Of a stretch of 64,000 bases of DNA, positions 11,121 to 22,680 are shown in pieces (position 1 is the first letter of the stretch; every line of letters starts with the position of its first letter). Source of the stretch: Diphasiastrum complanatum (Eukaryota > Streptophyta > Lycopodiopsida > Lycopodiales > Lycopodiaceae); NCBI GenBank assembly GCA_029204225.1, contig CM055106.1, positions 815,711-879,710 on the forward strand. Reading direction: 5' to 3'. The notes below the pieces were generated by a model. It saw nothing but the letters and a program-made list of their open reading frames with translations. It did not search any database and was not told where the DNA came from. The translations under genes and the position numbers were made by a program.

Positions 11121-12358
11121 GTACAGGGAGTGTACACAGTACAACATCATCGTTGAAGAGAGCTTCAGGAGAACTGTCTTCTGAGAGTTCGGGGTTTACG
11201 GCAGGTTGAAGACGGAAAGAGAAGCACTGGTGCACGGTTTCTAGTTTATAGAGGCTTGCCAAGCTCAGCAGAGGGATTAGTAGCCTGTGCATAGCAACAG
11301 ACAGAGTAAAACTTGGTGAAAAATTAACAATTTTGAAGCCAGTTGAAAATTGAAACCAGGTTTGGGGTTACGATTTTTATACATAACTGGTGATTTCTTC
11401 GCTATTTGTGCACCGTTTTGGATGCCGTAAGGACAGGAAGGAAGCTAATTATATTGTCAACCAGCCATGGAGAGATTCTGAGGTTTATGTTAGAGATTTG
11501 TCTACAGACAGTTAACCTAGCAGATTTGTGGTAAAAGGTGAAAAAAGCCACTTTGTCAAGTTGAGCTAAAATCACCGTTTCTCCACGGAATTTCATGATT
11601 GAACACTCTACAGATTTGGTATCAGTAGGGCGATCCTGCTCCAGGTCTCAAATCATGCTCAAATTGATCCGAAGGTGAGTTTGATCAAGCAACAGGTAGC
11701 TTGGGGAGGCACGACCGTAGACAGGGAGGTCACGGGTATGTTCGCGTGTGGAACCAAGGCAGAACTGTAGTGTTTTGAAGTGGACAGCGCTTGCAAGTGT
11801 CTCCATTAGTGCACAGAAGTGCTCAGAACTGTTGGATAGAGAATTTACAAGATCAACGACGCAGATCATGCTACCCAGGAGGGATATCCACAGTTGGATC
11901 GAAATTGATCATTGGATGGAGTCTGAAGGGTTGTTGAAGAGGGTCCTGAAGAAGTGAAGTGTGAAGTTTCTTCAAGGTGAAGAAACAGTTCAAAAACAAA
12001 GAAAATCCCTGTTTTTGGTCCTTTGTCCTTTTTGACCCAAACGAAAGGCTATAACCTCCAAACGAAGGGCACCCAAACTGTACCTGCAAGTATGGTACAG
12101 CAAAACAGAGTGACTATAGCGGAGAAAGTGTTCAAAGTGCGCCAAAAGTGATTTCACCATTCCACTGGGCATGAAGTTGGGAGTTGACGACTGAGTGTAT
12201 TTCGGAAGGCGACGCCGATTTGGCTTTCAAATTGGTGGAAAAGCGACGAGTGGCTTGGTAAGGAAAAAAGTGCAGGTCATTATTTTCAACTTCTGACATC
12301 ACAATTGGCCTCAGCATACTGCTTTTAGCCTACGATAGAAGTTTCAAGCAGTTTTGCG
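11121..12358 (+). other. Long untranslated leader of the copia element at 12,359
   Basis: About 1.24 kb between the primer site and the gag ATG. Short open frames occur on both strands, but none shows recognisable protein features. A leader this long is unusual for copia, where gag normally begins within a few hundred bases, so an insertion may be hidden here. Confidence 0.45.
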
Positions 12359-13437
12359 ATGGCAAACATGGGAGAGTCCATTTTGAGTGAAAGTAGCAAA
12401 TTGGACGGGATTTCCAACTATGCAGTGTGGAAATTCAAAATGAAAAACATACTGATGGAGAAAGACGTGTGGGAAGTCGTCACAGGTGATGAGAGAAGGC
12501 CGCCATATGAAGCGGATATCAAAGTGTTCGACAAAAAGATGAGGAAAGCTTTGACCTTCATTAACTTGTTAGTGAAGGATCACATCATTACCCACATTTG
12601 TGATGCTGTTACACCCAGACAGACATGGGATGTGCTAAAGGAGCAGTTCGAGACGTCAAATTCGTCAAGAATCATGTTTCTAAAGTCAAAGCTAAATAGT
12701 GCCCAAATGGAACAAGGAGAGCACATTCAGACGTACATGACCAGAATCAAGACAATGAGGGATGAACTGCATTCTATTGGTGAGCGCATACGTGATGTGG
12801 AATTGGTGCACAATGCATTGTGCGGCATTGCAGAACCCTATCAGATGTTAATGAGCGGAATAGCATCAAGAGAAAGATTTCCAACCTTTGACGAGCTGAC
12901 AAGAATCTTGGAAGAGCAACGACGAGAAATGGTGAAAGGTACACGTCTGAATACTGACGATCAGGCACTTGCGACACGCCAAAAACAAGACAAGGGCAAG
13001 GGCAAGAAGAAGTCTAAGCAACAATTTGCCAAAACTCAGGAGGATGAGGGATCATCTAGTAAGACCAAGAAGAAAGGCAAGTGCCTCCATTGTGGTAAAA
13101 AGGGCCATTGGAAGAGTGTCGCAAATTCCTGGCGGAACAAGACAAGGGAAAACCAAAGCAGACAGGTAACCTTGTCGATGAGGGTGAGATTGAAGACTCT
13201 AGCATCTTCATATCTGCATTGTCATCTAATCAAGATGATCAAACGTGGTATGTTGACTCGAGAGCCACAAGACACATGACAGGTAACAAGAATTGGTTCA
13301 GTAGCTTGAAAGTGTTGGATAATGGAATGTCCGTTTCACAAGCAAATGGTGAGGTGTGCAAGATCAAGGAGATAGGCACTGTTTCAATCCAACTACCTGA
13401 TGGCAAAAGCAGGATAATCAAGGAGGTACTTTACTGA
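12359..13437 (+). pseudogene. Ty1/copia gag and protease (broken)
   Basis: Starts MANMGESILSESSKLDG with the typical copia gag opening (NYAVWKFKMKNIL) and an intact UBN2-like gag (TWDVLKEQFE, LKSKLNSAQMEQGE), followed by a basic linker and a zinc knuckle CLHCGKKGHW. A frameshift at about 13,110 splits the knuckle; the next frame continues ECRKFLAEQ and leads into the protease (WYVDSRATRHM), where the active-site Gly of DSGA is Arg. The protease stops at 13,437, and no integrase or RT follows before the LTR-like segment at 13,560. The 306-codon gag is open. The start is the first Met, matching family practice. Confidence 0.85.
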
Positions 13438-13559
13438 TCAAAAGTTGAAAATAGAATTCGTCCATGATCGTTGCTTCAATCCAACTACTAGATGGCAAAA
13501 GCAGAATGACTAGTGTTAGTTGATTCTCTAGTGTCGAGCCAAGCTGGAGACATAAGTTA

Positions 13560-13930
13560 TCTCTCACCCATGACCAAGGAGGTCTCAGAAGGAAGAGAAC
13601 AGAAGAAGTTGAGAGCCGAGCATGAGAGCCGAGGAAATACTAGCTAGGAAGATAGTGATTAACTATGTGAGCCTACATGGTGTATCCCAAAGAAGGAATG
13701 ACCATGTAGGAGCTAGTAACATTTCCTTGAATAGTTGTAATAAATGTAGACCCCCCTTAAAATAGTAAAGAGTGAGCCACCTTTTGATGGTGACCTCTAG
13801 TGGAAGGGCAAATTCCACATGTAATTTCTAATTTAGTGGAATTGCCACATGGGCTCCACATGGGCAGTCTTCTTGCTTATTTAAGGGCCCCCCTCTCTTG
13901 TGAGGGAGCTTTGATTGTATTTTCAAGTTC
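13560..13930 (+). repeat. LTR-like promoter segment, copy 2
   Basis: Homologous to 840-1,240 (opposite strand). It contains GGAATGACCATGTAGGA, a CCTTTTGATGGTGACC block and CTTATTTAAGGGC (TATA-like, about 13,875). It passes directly into the minisatellite leader of Ty3 element B, so it may be that element's 5' LTR; alternatively it is the 3' LTR of the copia just upstream. No primer site was found at its end. Confidence 0.5.
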
Positions 13931-13984
13931 TCAACCACCGCTAATCGTTCAAAACTCGAACGGATTCATAACTCCACATTTAGA

Positions 13985-14600
13985 ACGAACATCTCTTTGA
14001 CATCTCGACCGAAGGAAACCGTCACACCTCAACCGGACCCTTCAGTCCAAATTTCAACCGGAGTGCTTAGTCCAAATTCGACCGGAGCATTGCCATCAAT
14101 TCTCAACCAAAGCATTTCTTTCGCACCTCAACCAGAGTGTTCAGTCAAAACTCGACCGCAGCACTGCCATCAATTCTCAATCGGAGCATTTCGTTCGCAT
14201 CTCAACCGGAGTGCTCAATAAAAAAACTCGACTGGAGCACTACCATCACATCTCAACTGGAGCATTTTGCTCACATCTCAATCGGAGTGTTTAGTCCAAT
14301 CTCGACCGAAGCACTCTGTTCAGATCTCGACCGAAGCACTTCTGTCAGATCTCGACCGAAGCATTTCGTTCATATCTCAACCGAAGAACTCTGCTCAGAT
14401 CTCGACCGGAGCACTCTTCTCAAATCTCAACCGGAGCACTCTGCTTAAATCTCAATGGAACACTGCTCTTGAATCTCAACCGGAGGCTACAGTCACCTCT
14501 CAACCGATGGCCTACTTCCAGTCTCAACCGGAGCCGGACCCCTATCAAATTTCAACCGGAGCCGCAGTCTCACTCAAGTTCCGACCGATGCACATCCATC
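13985..14600 (+). repeat. About 25-bp minisatellite in the leader of Ty3 element B
   Basis: Roughly two dozen imperfect copies of a unit like TCTCAACCGGAGCACT plus about 9 variable bases. The best-spaced run is 14,290-14,450. CAACCG/CGACCG and GGAGCAC/GAAGCAC are the conserved cores. Open frames across the array are a by-product of the repeat. Four to five further copies occur at 20,351-20,480, just before the accessory ORF. Confidence 0.85.
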
Positions 14601-14786
14601 CTTGACCGTCACAAACCGCAGTAGACCGCAATATTACTGTTTACGGCCTTCAACAACCTCCATCGACCATCCCAAACCGAAATCAACCCGTAACAGACCA
14701 CAACAACCGCATTTCGACAACCGTATCCACAATAACCAGAGTGCACGAGTTTATTTCCACAATCCTATGACACTCTACGAGTTGTC

Positions 14787-15904
14787 ATGGATTTCCCTAA
14801 CGATCCGAATACTATAGATAACTATCCACTAGAGATGGTCTCCCCATCTACCGAACAAACTCGATTTAACAAGTATTCCAGGATGAAATCCCAAGTCCCA
14901 TTCGACAGATGGGAACCTACGCGTTATGAAGCTACATACGAACGACCACAATTCCATGCTGCCGAATCATCCCATGCAAGAGCTCACTTAAACGGAGCTT
15001 TTGCAAATAATGTTCCACGTACTGAAAAAAGGACCCCAAAGCTAGACTTACCTAAGTACGATGGTAACACTGATCCTTAGAGATTTTTCCAAGTCTTGGA
15101 GAATGCCTGTGACGTCTACGGCGAGACATCACCAGAGGCCATGGTACAGCTCTTCTCGATGACCATGATCAATCGCGCACGAGAGTGGTTTTTTAACCGT
15201 GATCGTGAAGATAAACGTGACTGGTTACTCTTGAAAGAGGCATTTATCAAACGGTTCAACCTTTTCGCTTGATAGAAAGTCCTTTTGTCAAGCTAAGTAA
15301 TATCAAAATGACAAAAGACGAAAAAGTACGTGATTATATCGAACGATTTAAATGATTAAAAATTCAGGTACAAGAGCAACCTACCGAGTCCATGCTCATC
15401 ATTCGGTTTCTCGTTGGACTTCCCCGATGGATCATACGTGAACTTCGTTCCAATGATGAATATACATCATTGAAACAAGTCATGTCTGATGCCATTTGAG
15501 AAGAAGACGAGGGCTCAGATGTTGAGGAACCACGAGAACGAAGAGCACATCGTGTTGTCCAAAAAGCTCGACCAAACGATGACACACGAGAACAATTATG
15601 GAAAACACAGATGGAGTTGCTTAACCAGCAACACCAACAACAGATGGAGAAACTCACAAAAGAGCTTCAAAACACTCTTAAGTCTATCCAAAGTTCGATG
15701 CCAAGTCAGTTATCCACTGGCCAAATCCATCATAGACGAGAGAACACGTGGTGCCCTCACTGTCGAGGTACACACACTGGCAATGAGTGCCCTTTATACC
15801 AACCGGTCCCAGATACCTCCTTGATCAAATGTGAAATCTGCGACTTTATGGGGCATACCTCCCTTTATTGCTATTATAACCCGATGAATCAGCCTCACAA
15901 CTAG
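14787..15904 (+). pseudogene. Ty3 element B: gag
   Basis: Plus-strand gag starting about 14,787 (MDFPNDPNTIDNYPLEM). Retrotransposon gag core: KLDLPKYDGNTDP then RFFQVLENACDVYGE, REWFFNRDREDK, DEKVRDYIERF and IIRFLVGLPRWIIREL. A coiled-coil-like Gln-rich stretch (QMELLNQQHQQQMEKL) and two degenerate zinc knuckles (CPHCRGTHTGNEC, CEICDFMGHTSLYC) follow. Lesions: TAG at 15,078, a frameshift near 15,270, and stops near 15,355 and 15,500. Element C gag at 32,456-33,594 is a clear relative. Confidence 0.85.
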
Positions 15905-17268
15905 TCAGAAAGACATTATCAACCTCCTCGACAACCATTTGTTTAACAGCAACACACACGTCCTATCCACCATGAAACAACCAGATCCATATACAAGAGT
16001 TGTCCAGACAACCTAGACATGAACCTCAACAACACCTGGCACTCTTAGGACCACCACCACGAGGACAACAGGATCTAGGAGCACAAAAACATAGACATCC
16101 TTGAGAGTCTGCACACACACACCTGGTAGAAAACTCCTACGATCAAACATATCATCATGATCCATCAATTCCATCATCTAGACATCACTAGTCTCCAACC
16201 GACAACTCATGCTCGTGCAAACAAACTGAGTATTCCACACCACAAGAAAACCCAACTCAGCTAGCCATCCAAGATGGTTACACTATCGCCACCGGACCCA
16301 TGAGCAACCACTGCTTTATTTGTGGCGAAACAGGACATTTCATGGTTGACTGTAAAGTTAAAAACCAATACCATGCAGAATGTCCCGACTGTGTTCGCAA
16401 ACATAGCTTCAAAGACTGTCCTAAACAACCTAACAGGATCCTTCCAGCACGTCATATCACATCTGGACCTGTTAGAGTTCTTACTAGAGCACAACGCCAA
16501 CAACAAAAACAGCAGCAAAACCATGGACAATCAGCTGACCCACATGGAAGCCATTTGACGGCCTCCACATTACCAAAAGATTACCCAGACCCAAAAGTGG
16601 AACAAAGGCAATACAACGCATTTCAAGATGAATTTTTGCGAGAGGAAGAACAGACAGACAGTCCGTTATCAGCTCATATCCCCAAAAAAGAGCAAATCCT
16701 CCAGGGACTTGGAGTATTTTCTGACCTCCTGCAAGCTCACCTCACAATGTCGTTCCATAGTGCTATCAAATCCTTCACCGGACTTCAACGTTATATCCAC
16801 CGTAGTTTTCAGCTGCCTCCTATTCCTGATGAACAGCGAAAATTAGCGATTCCTAGAATTTCTCATATTCTTATGAATCTGATGAATATAAGTGTTGCTA
16901 AGGGGAATAGCATCACACTACCCTTGTCCTATAAAGATTATCCCACAGTATCTGCTATCCTTGATAGCGGATCAGGCGTCAATATAATTGCTTTGTCATT
17001 GGCAAAGTCAGGGGGCTTCAATACCCTCGATCAACCACGATATAAATTTCGTATGGCTGATCAACGAGTTACCGAACCTGCTGGTCATTTATCAAATATA
17101 AAAGTTCGAATTGCAGGTGTCAAGTTTATCATCAATTGTGTCATCTTAGACCTAACAGAAGATGCCAATACGTATAAACTCCTTCTTGGTACACCCTGGC
17201 TCCAGATGGCAGGTGTTGTCCAAGACTGGAAGAACAGCAATATTACCTTTGGCAACCACGATAAATGA
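15905..17268 (+). pseudogene. Ty3 element B: nucleocapsid and protease
   Basis: A Gln/Pro/His-rich stretch with several stop codons (15,905-16,260) leads to an open 322-codon frame. It begins with a clean CCHC knuckle CFICGETGHFMVDC (about 16,315) and a second CPDC-HSFKDC pair. A linker follows, then a retropepsin with ILDSGSGVNIIAL at the active site (about 16,960) and the flap/C-terminal block KLLLGTPWLQ (about 17,185). The protease looks catalytically complete. The frame ends at 17,268, before the linker to RT. Confidence 0.85.
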
Positions 17269-18129
17269 GTCACGGTTGACTCAAATGGCCATATCAAGCC
17301 CGCCAAGGTATACGATGATTGGTCATCTACAACATATGACGAATCAGATAGTGTTCCGATCCAACCAAAAGGCCACTATACACGAACCACGGACATAATC
17401 AATTGGGGTCATGCACTAGCTACCGTGGACTGTGCGGATTCCAATCGATGTCGTAACGAAACGGCTATAGAAGATGTGGATATTCTTCCATCTTCTACGG
17501 ACATTGACACACCCATCATCCCCCTTATGATGATAGAACCCATTCCTATAGCTTGGTGCCCAGGAGAACCTAGTGTCTCTACTGCAAATGTTTCGGAAGA
17601 AGGTATTCTTTCCATGGATGATGTCGAAATGACGGATGATCATGTACTCCTCTATCTAGATGCTCAATGTTATCCGTCCAAAGTCATTCCTAAGGAGATC
17701 AAGTCACCAGGACCGTTGGCTCATGTCCAACTAACATCCAAAGTACCAAACATATAGGCCCAAAACCAAAGTATATACTTGGGACGTGTATCCCGATGAA
17801 GTCTGGGATACAATCAACAACGATATGGTAAGTGAGGCCACAACACCACCCATTCAAAAACCACAAAAACCTCGGTTACAAAAAAATAACATTATTGATA
17901 CAAAACTAACCGAGCGACAAAAACAGATGCGTGCGAAGCTTAAACAGCCAATCAAGCCCTTGTCAAAGGGGACAGACAACAACTAGATGACGTTGTTATC
18001 CAGTTACCGTAGCCACATCCAGAACCTACACCAAGTTTCAATTCCTTTGAAGGACCCGCTAAGACAATTCCACTAAACCTTAAAGATCCTGACGAGGACA
18101 TAGATCGAATAGTTCATGTTGGTGCACAT
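17269..18129 (+). pseudogene. Ty3 element B: protease-RT spacer
   Basis: Coding remains with no known domain. They contain GHYTRTTDIINWGHALATVDC (about 17,370) and, later, an acidic region ending PSKVIPKEIK. The minus-strand segment 39,474-40,200 of element C aligns with this (GHYHSKTDVMRWTDALATIEC), so the spacer is a conserved part of this group. A frameshift near 17,960 and a TAG at about 18,010 (expected Gln) break it. Confidence 0.65.
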
Positions 18130-19015
18130 TTGTCATCAACCCAACTGTCTGACCTAAAAACTTTATTATGCAAATATAGGGATGTATCTGCATGGAATTA
18201 TACCGAGATGAAAGGAATCCTCCCTGAAATAGTAGTACATCGGATTCCTCTAGAAGACAATGCTAAGCCTGTTAGGGCTAAACCTTACCACAGTAACCCA
18301 GTCTATTGTGAGAGGATCGACGAAGATATTAAGAAATTGCTGGATGCTGACTTCATTTATGAAGTCCAACATACTGATTGGGTATCACCCATTGTGGTTG
18401 TACCTAAGAAAAATGGCAAGCTTCGTATCTATGTTGACCTCAAGAACCTTAATGCGATTACAAAGAAAGACCATTTTCCCTTGCCCCTAACGACCCAAAT
18501 ATTAGAGGAAATGGCAGGAGCTTTCAGCTTCTTGGATGGGTTCAGCGGCTATTTTCTTGTTCAAATAGCCCCTGAAGATAAACATAAAACGGCTTTTGCC
18601 ACAGAGTGTGCGTTTACGCTTATAACGTTATGCCTTTTGGCTTATGTAACGCCCCCTCAACATTCCAACGGGTCATGCAACTAGCCTTTCAAGATATGTT
18701 ACATCGGGTTGTGGAGATTTATCTCGACGATCTAGGTGTACATTCTTCCACTGTTACGCACCTAGACGCCTTGGAGAAAATCTTCATTCGCTGTCGTAGG
18801 TTCGGCATCTTACTAATCCCTGGTAAATGCCATATATGGATCACCCACGGGGTTGTACTCGGGCATATAATATTAGAGGACGATATTTCTATCGACCCGT
18901 CAAAAATCAAGGTTATCGTAGACATGCCCCTACCTGCAACAGTAAAGGAAGTACATGTCTTCCTCGGTCATACCAACTACTATCGCATCTTTATAGTCGA
19001 CTATGCCGGCAACGC
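18130..19015 (+). pseudogene. Ty3 element B: reverse transcriptase
   Basis: RT blocks in order: DWVSPIVVVPKKNGKLRIYVD (about 18,380), FSFLDGFSGYF (first catalytic Asp, about 18,530), a frameshift at about 18,605, VYAYNVMPFGLCNAPSTFQR, EIYLDDLGVHS (catalytic YLDD, about 18,720), LIPGKCHIW, and the FLGHTNYYRIFI block (about 18,965). The domain is abruptly replaced by telomere-like repeats at 19,016, with loss of the short connection to RNase H. Codons around the catalytic centre are intact. Confidence 0.88.
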
Positions 19016-19043
19016 AACCCTAAACCCTAAACCCTAAACCCTA
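19016..19043 (+). repeat. Interstitial telomere repeat (CCCTAAA)4
   Basis: Four perfect 7-bp units of the plant telomere repeat, read AACCCTAAACCCTAAACCCT and onward, lie within the pol gene of element B between RT and RNase H. Confidence 0.9.
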
Positions 19044-20350
19044 TCTCGTTTATTTAGTTGTGGTAAATCCTCGATGGACCGAAGAACGAATTAAGGCCTT
19101 TGAGGAGTTGAAGATAGCACTCACAACGGCTCCCATACTCCGCTCGCCAGATTACACAAAAGAATTCCATGTGCATACTGACGCAAGTAAGTATGCCATT
19201 GGGGGCCTTCTTGTACAACCGGCCGAGTATGGCAAGGACTTTTCCATACGTTTCTTAAGCAGACAACTGGTGCCTACTGAAATAAACTATACCACTATCG
19301 AGAGAGAAGCATTGGCAATGGTCTATGCGGTACAACAACTACGACATTATTTATTAGCCCAGACCTTTGCTTTCTACACAGACCATCAAGCACTCCTATA
19401 TATCATTAATAAGTCCTGTAAGATGGGCCAAATAGCTCGATGGCTACTAATTTTGGAGAAATTTAATTTCCATATAGTTGTTCAGAAAGGGTCCCAACAT
19501 TTCATGGCGGATCACCTTTCCAGACTACCAAGTGCTGAAAAAGCAACTGCACCAGTCAATGATGATCTTCCTGATGCATACCTTTTTCAGATCGATGCCA
19601 CACCTCTATGGGCTGAGGAGATCACTCAGTTCCTCAGAACAGGCCGACTAAAAGAAGGCCTGAGTACAACGGAAAAAAGAAAATTTTTAATAAAAGCAGC
19701 GCCCTTTCAGTTAATTGCGGGACAACTTTACAAAAGGGGCGTTGACGACATTATTCAACAATGTGCTTATGAATCTAAGATACGACCGATAATATCTCAG
19801 GCTCATGAGGGCATTGGAGGTGGCCACTTTTCTGCTAAAGCCACAACAAAGATTATCCTTCGAGCAAGATTGTGGTGGCCATCTTTGTTTAAAGACACGT
19901 TTGCTGTCATTAAAGCATGTGATGTCTGTCAAAGAGCAAAGAAAAATACCAAAGCAGACTTCACACCATTGACTCCCATTATAGAAGACGAAGCCTTCCA
20001 TAAGTGGAGGATTGACTTTGTTGGACCCATTAGTCCAGCAGCGAAACATATCCAAGCTCGATACATCCTCATAGCCACAGATTACGCCACTAAGTGGGTA
20101 GAGGCCCGAGCAACGAAGGACGCCAACACAAAAACAGTTGCACGTTTTCTTTACGAAAACATTATTACCCGTTTTCGCTGTCCCATTGAGCTTGTTAGTG
20201 ATCGCGGCACGCATTTTTTAAATGTTGTCGTTGATAATCTCCTACGCCATTACCTTGTCGTTCACAGAAAAAGTACACCGTACTATCCTAGATGTAATGG
20301 CCAAGCTGAATCAACTAACAAGACGATCTGTAAAATTCTAACCAAGATAG
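19044..20350 (+). pseudogene. Ty3 element B: RNase H and integrase (3'-truncated)
   Basis: The frame open from 19,060 encodes RNase H (EFHVHTDASKYAIGGLLVQ, NYTTIEREALAMVYAV, FYTDHQALLYIINK) and integrase. The integrase has an HHCC-like zinc region ending CDVCQRAK (about 19,920) and catalytic residues in KWRIDFVGPIS (about 20,010), VSDRGTHFL (about 20,200) and NGQAESTNK (about 20,300), so the DDE triad is complete. The integrase C-terminal domain is missing: at about 20,351 the frame runs without a stop into minisatellite units. The RT-RNase H connection upstream is lost at the telomere repeat. Confidence 0.9.
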
Positions 20351-20480
20351 TTGAAACCCTTTCACATCTCAACCGAAGCCACTCCATCAGATCTCAACCG
20401 GAGCCCAACCCTTCACATCTCAATCGACGCCCTTTCCACTATCTCAGCTCTCAACCGAAGCAATTTTTTCTTCCATTTTC
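20351..20480 (+). repeat. Minisatellite units of the element-B type before the accessory ORF
   Basis: Four to five units of the same TCTCAACCGGAGCC/TCTCAACCGAAGC motif as the leader array at 13,985-14,600. They lie between the truncated integrase and the ATG at 20,486. Confidence 0.8.
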
Positions 20481-20485
20481 CAACC

Positions 20486-21195
20486 ATGTCGTCCAACCCC
20501 AATTCAAGTTCAGATGATCCCAAAGCAAGCAAGCTCGATATCCAGCTGTGCAAGCTTGACCTTACAGAGATGTAGACTTGGTACCAACAGGCGGAGTCCT
20601 TCTTCAAGGAAATTGAATTTCAGATCCCTGTCTTGACAGGTTATAAAAGCCCATATCTGGTACACATGGCATATGCCAATTATCATACCACGACAAAATT
20701 ATGTCAGATCATAGTTCCTCCTATTAGGAATTATGTCTACAACGTATCCTTTGCGGCAGCTAACTTGCAACCTTATGGTTTCCCACAAGGGCCAAACACT
20801 GTCACACGGACACTCCAGAAGATAGAGCAAATGACATATTTCAAATATATTGATCCCTCTATGACCAAGTGGAAGAACAAGGATGGGTACAGGCTGGAAG
20901 CAATCAACAACAAGCAACTTCAAGTAGCATGTGCATATGTCACCAGATGCACACAAAAGCCTCAAATGAAAGTGTTGAGGGTACCCATGTCCCTGTTTCA
21001 CATGATGGCAGATTCACGACTGCATGCCCAGAACCTCTATGATTGGGCACAGTTTGCTTCGAATTGTCTTCATGAGTGCATTAAGAACAAGCAGCCTATC
21101 AAGATATTAGGATATCTGATGACAGATATCACTCTGCATCAAGTACAAAATGGGCCAAAGCTCCAACAACAACTGCAGCTTGCGGACAAGGCATG
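20486..21195 (+). pseudogene. Accessory ORF of Ty3 element B (downstream of integrase)
   Basis: About 236 codons from MSSNPNSSSDDPK, with a single in-frame TAG at 20,573 and otherwise open until the sequence switches to copia-A at about 21,195. No enzyme motif is seen. Recognisable blocks are PVLTGYKS-PYLVHMAYANY, YVYNVSFAAANL, KNKDGYRLEAIN and NLYDWAQFASNCLHECIKN. They align co-linearly with the minus-strand ORF at 36,041-37,629 (PVLFHCE-LHAYAT, YKVMINVDSM, NNGYLIEAIT, YDWHSFLIRELTNSIKSKN), including similar Ser-rich N-termini. Position after integrase recalls the third ORF of Athila-like elements, and the helical DW...IKNK region loosely recalls the plant 'putative transposon protein' domain. 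Function is unknown; the C-terminal part is lost. Confidence 0.6.
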
Positions 21196-21199
21196 GAAT

Positions 21200-22250
21200 A
21201 CATCTTCTACATCTCAAATTGGAGAGGAGAAAGCTATTTTATCAAAGGCACGTTCAAGGAAAAAGGCAAAAGCAAATGGTCAAAAGGAAAATATCAAGGT
21301 GAGCCTTCTACTTTTGTTGGCAAGAGGAAAGATAGATCCGAACTAAAATGTTTCTATTGTGGAGTCAAAGGACATTTTACTAGTGATTGCTTCAAGAAGA
21401 GGAGAGATCAAGGTGAGAAGCAAACCAATCTAACTCTTGATGAAGATGGTGGTGATTGCAAAAGGAAAGAGGCAAGGTAAATTGTTCAAACTTGATGCTT
21501 GTGTTGTTGCTATCCAAGTTGGATGTATGGCAAAGGAGCCATTGTCAATGCAAGAGGTATGGCACAAGAGATTGGGGCATCTCAACTACAAGTCATTGGA
21601 GGTGATGGCAAAGAGCCAATTGTTTTTGGTCTTTCTACTTCTTTATCAAGCATGAATCATGTTTGTGAGTAATGTGCTTTATCAAAATCACATAGGTTAC
21701 CTTACAAAATATCTACATCAAGGTCAAGTAAGCCTTTTCAACTTGTGCATTCGGATATTGATGGTGTTACTACAATTAGCAATGGAGGTGTTAAGATGTA
21801 TGTGACTTTTATTGATGATTTTAGTAGATTTTGTTGGGTGTATCTACTAAAGAGCAAAGATGAGGTGTTTGATGCCTTTGTCAAGTTCAAGATGGCAAGG
21901 GAGGTCCAATTTTCTACAAAGATTAAGTGCTTGAGGAGTGAGAATTGTAATGAGCATATTTCTACCAAATTCAAAGCATTTTGTAATGCAAATGGAATCA
22001 AGAGGGAGTACACAACCTAGGGACACCACAATAAAATGGAGTGGCCGAGAGGAAGAATAGAACATTATGTGAAGGTGCCAAAGCCATGAGATTAGGTGCA
22101 AATATTCCTAAATCCTTTTGGGATCAAGTCTTGTTGTGTGCTAATTTTCTATGCAATAGATGGTCGAGTGTGGTATTGGGTACAGGCCAAAGTTGGAGTA
22201 CTTTCCAAATCTAGTGGTTGATTAGAGAGCGCCATAAATTCTATGTGGAT
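21200..22250 (+). pseudogene. copia-A gag/integrase fragment
   Basis: Plus-strand copia pieces: STSQIGEESYFIKG and a zinc knuckle CFYCGVKGHFTSDC (about 21,350), then a jump, with the protease lost, to KRQGKLFKLDACVVA, the integrase zinc region (VWHKRLGHLNYKSLE), and the integrase core VHSDIDGV (first Asp) and VTFIDDFSRFCWVYLLKSK. The second catalytic position reads RSENCNEH where RSDNGGEY is usual. After a stop at 22,018 only scraps of the C-terminal region remain (ERKNRTLCEGAKAMRL in another frame). Confidence 0.82.
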
Positions 22251-22374
22251 TTGGAATGTTGTATGAAGTTTATGTTCCCAATCAAAATGATTCGCTTCCA
22301 CTATTTTTGTCATAATATTACAAAGATCTTATTGAAAGATTTTGCTTGTCCATTACCTCTTGGATAATACAGAG

Positions 22375-22680
22375 TACTAAACCGATGAATAACAAAAAAA
22401 GTCCTCCAATAGACACTTTATTGTTTCATTGACAAAATGGATTCCACGATCACTCACGATCTCGATAGGACACCCAAATCTGACAATGATATTCTCATAT
22501 AAGAACTTAGTCGTAGTCTTTGCATCGACAATAAGAACAGCTCTTGCTTCGACCCACTTGGTCATATAATTTTTTTCTACGATGATGTATTTGGCTTGTG
22601 TACCTCTTGTCATAGGATGAATAGGACCAACATAATCAAGTCCTCATTTTTCAAATGGTACTTGTGCCAAAACCACCAAA
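22375..22680 (-). pseudogene. Ty3/gypsy integrase core fragment
   Basis: The minus strand encodes GLDYVGPIHP (first catalytic Asp; preceded by a TGA where Trp is usual), TQAKYIIVEKNYMTKWVEA and IVSDRGIHFVNETIK (second Asp), then stops at 22,377 before the Glu. A degenerate upstream part may extend to about 22,860, but I could not place its zinc motif. Most similar to element C integrase. Confidence 0.8.

Noticed and set aside
11748-12089. Short ORFs on both strands in the copia leader
   Set aside because: No homology signal or consistent composition; expected by chance in 1.2 kb of leader.
13985-14605. Open frames of about 70-110 codons with repetitive Ser/Thr/Arg-rich translations
   Set aside because: They arise from the 25-bp minisatellite, occur in several frames, and show no conserved protein features.
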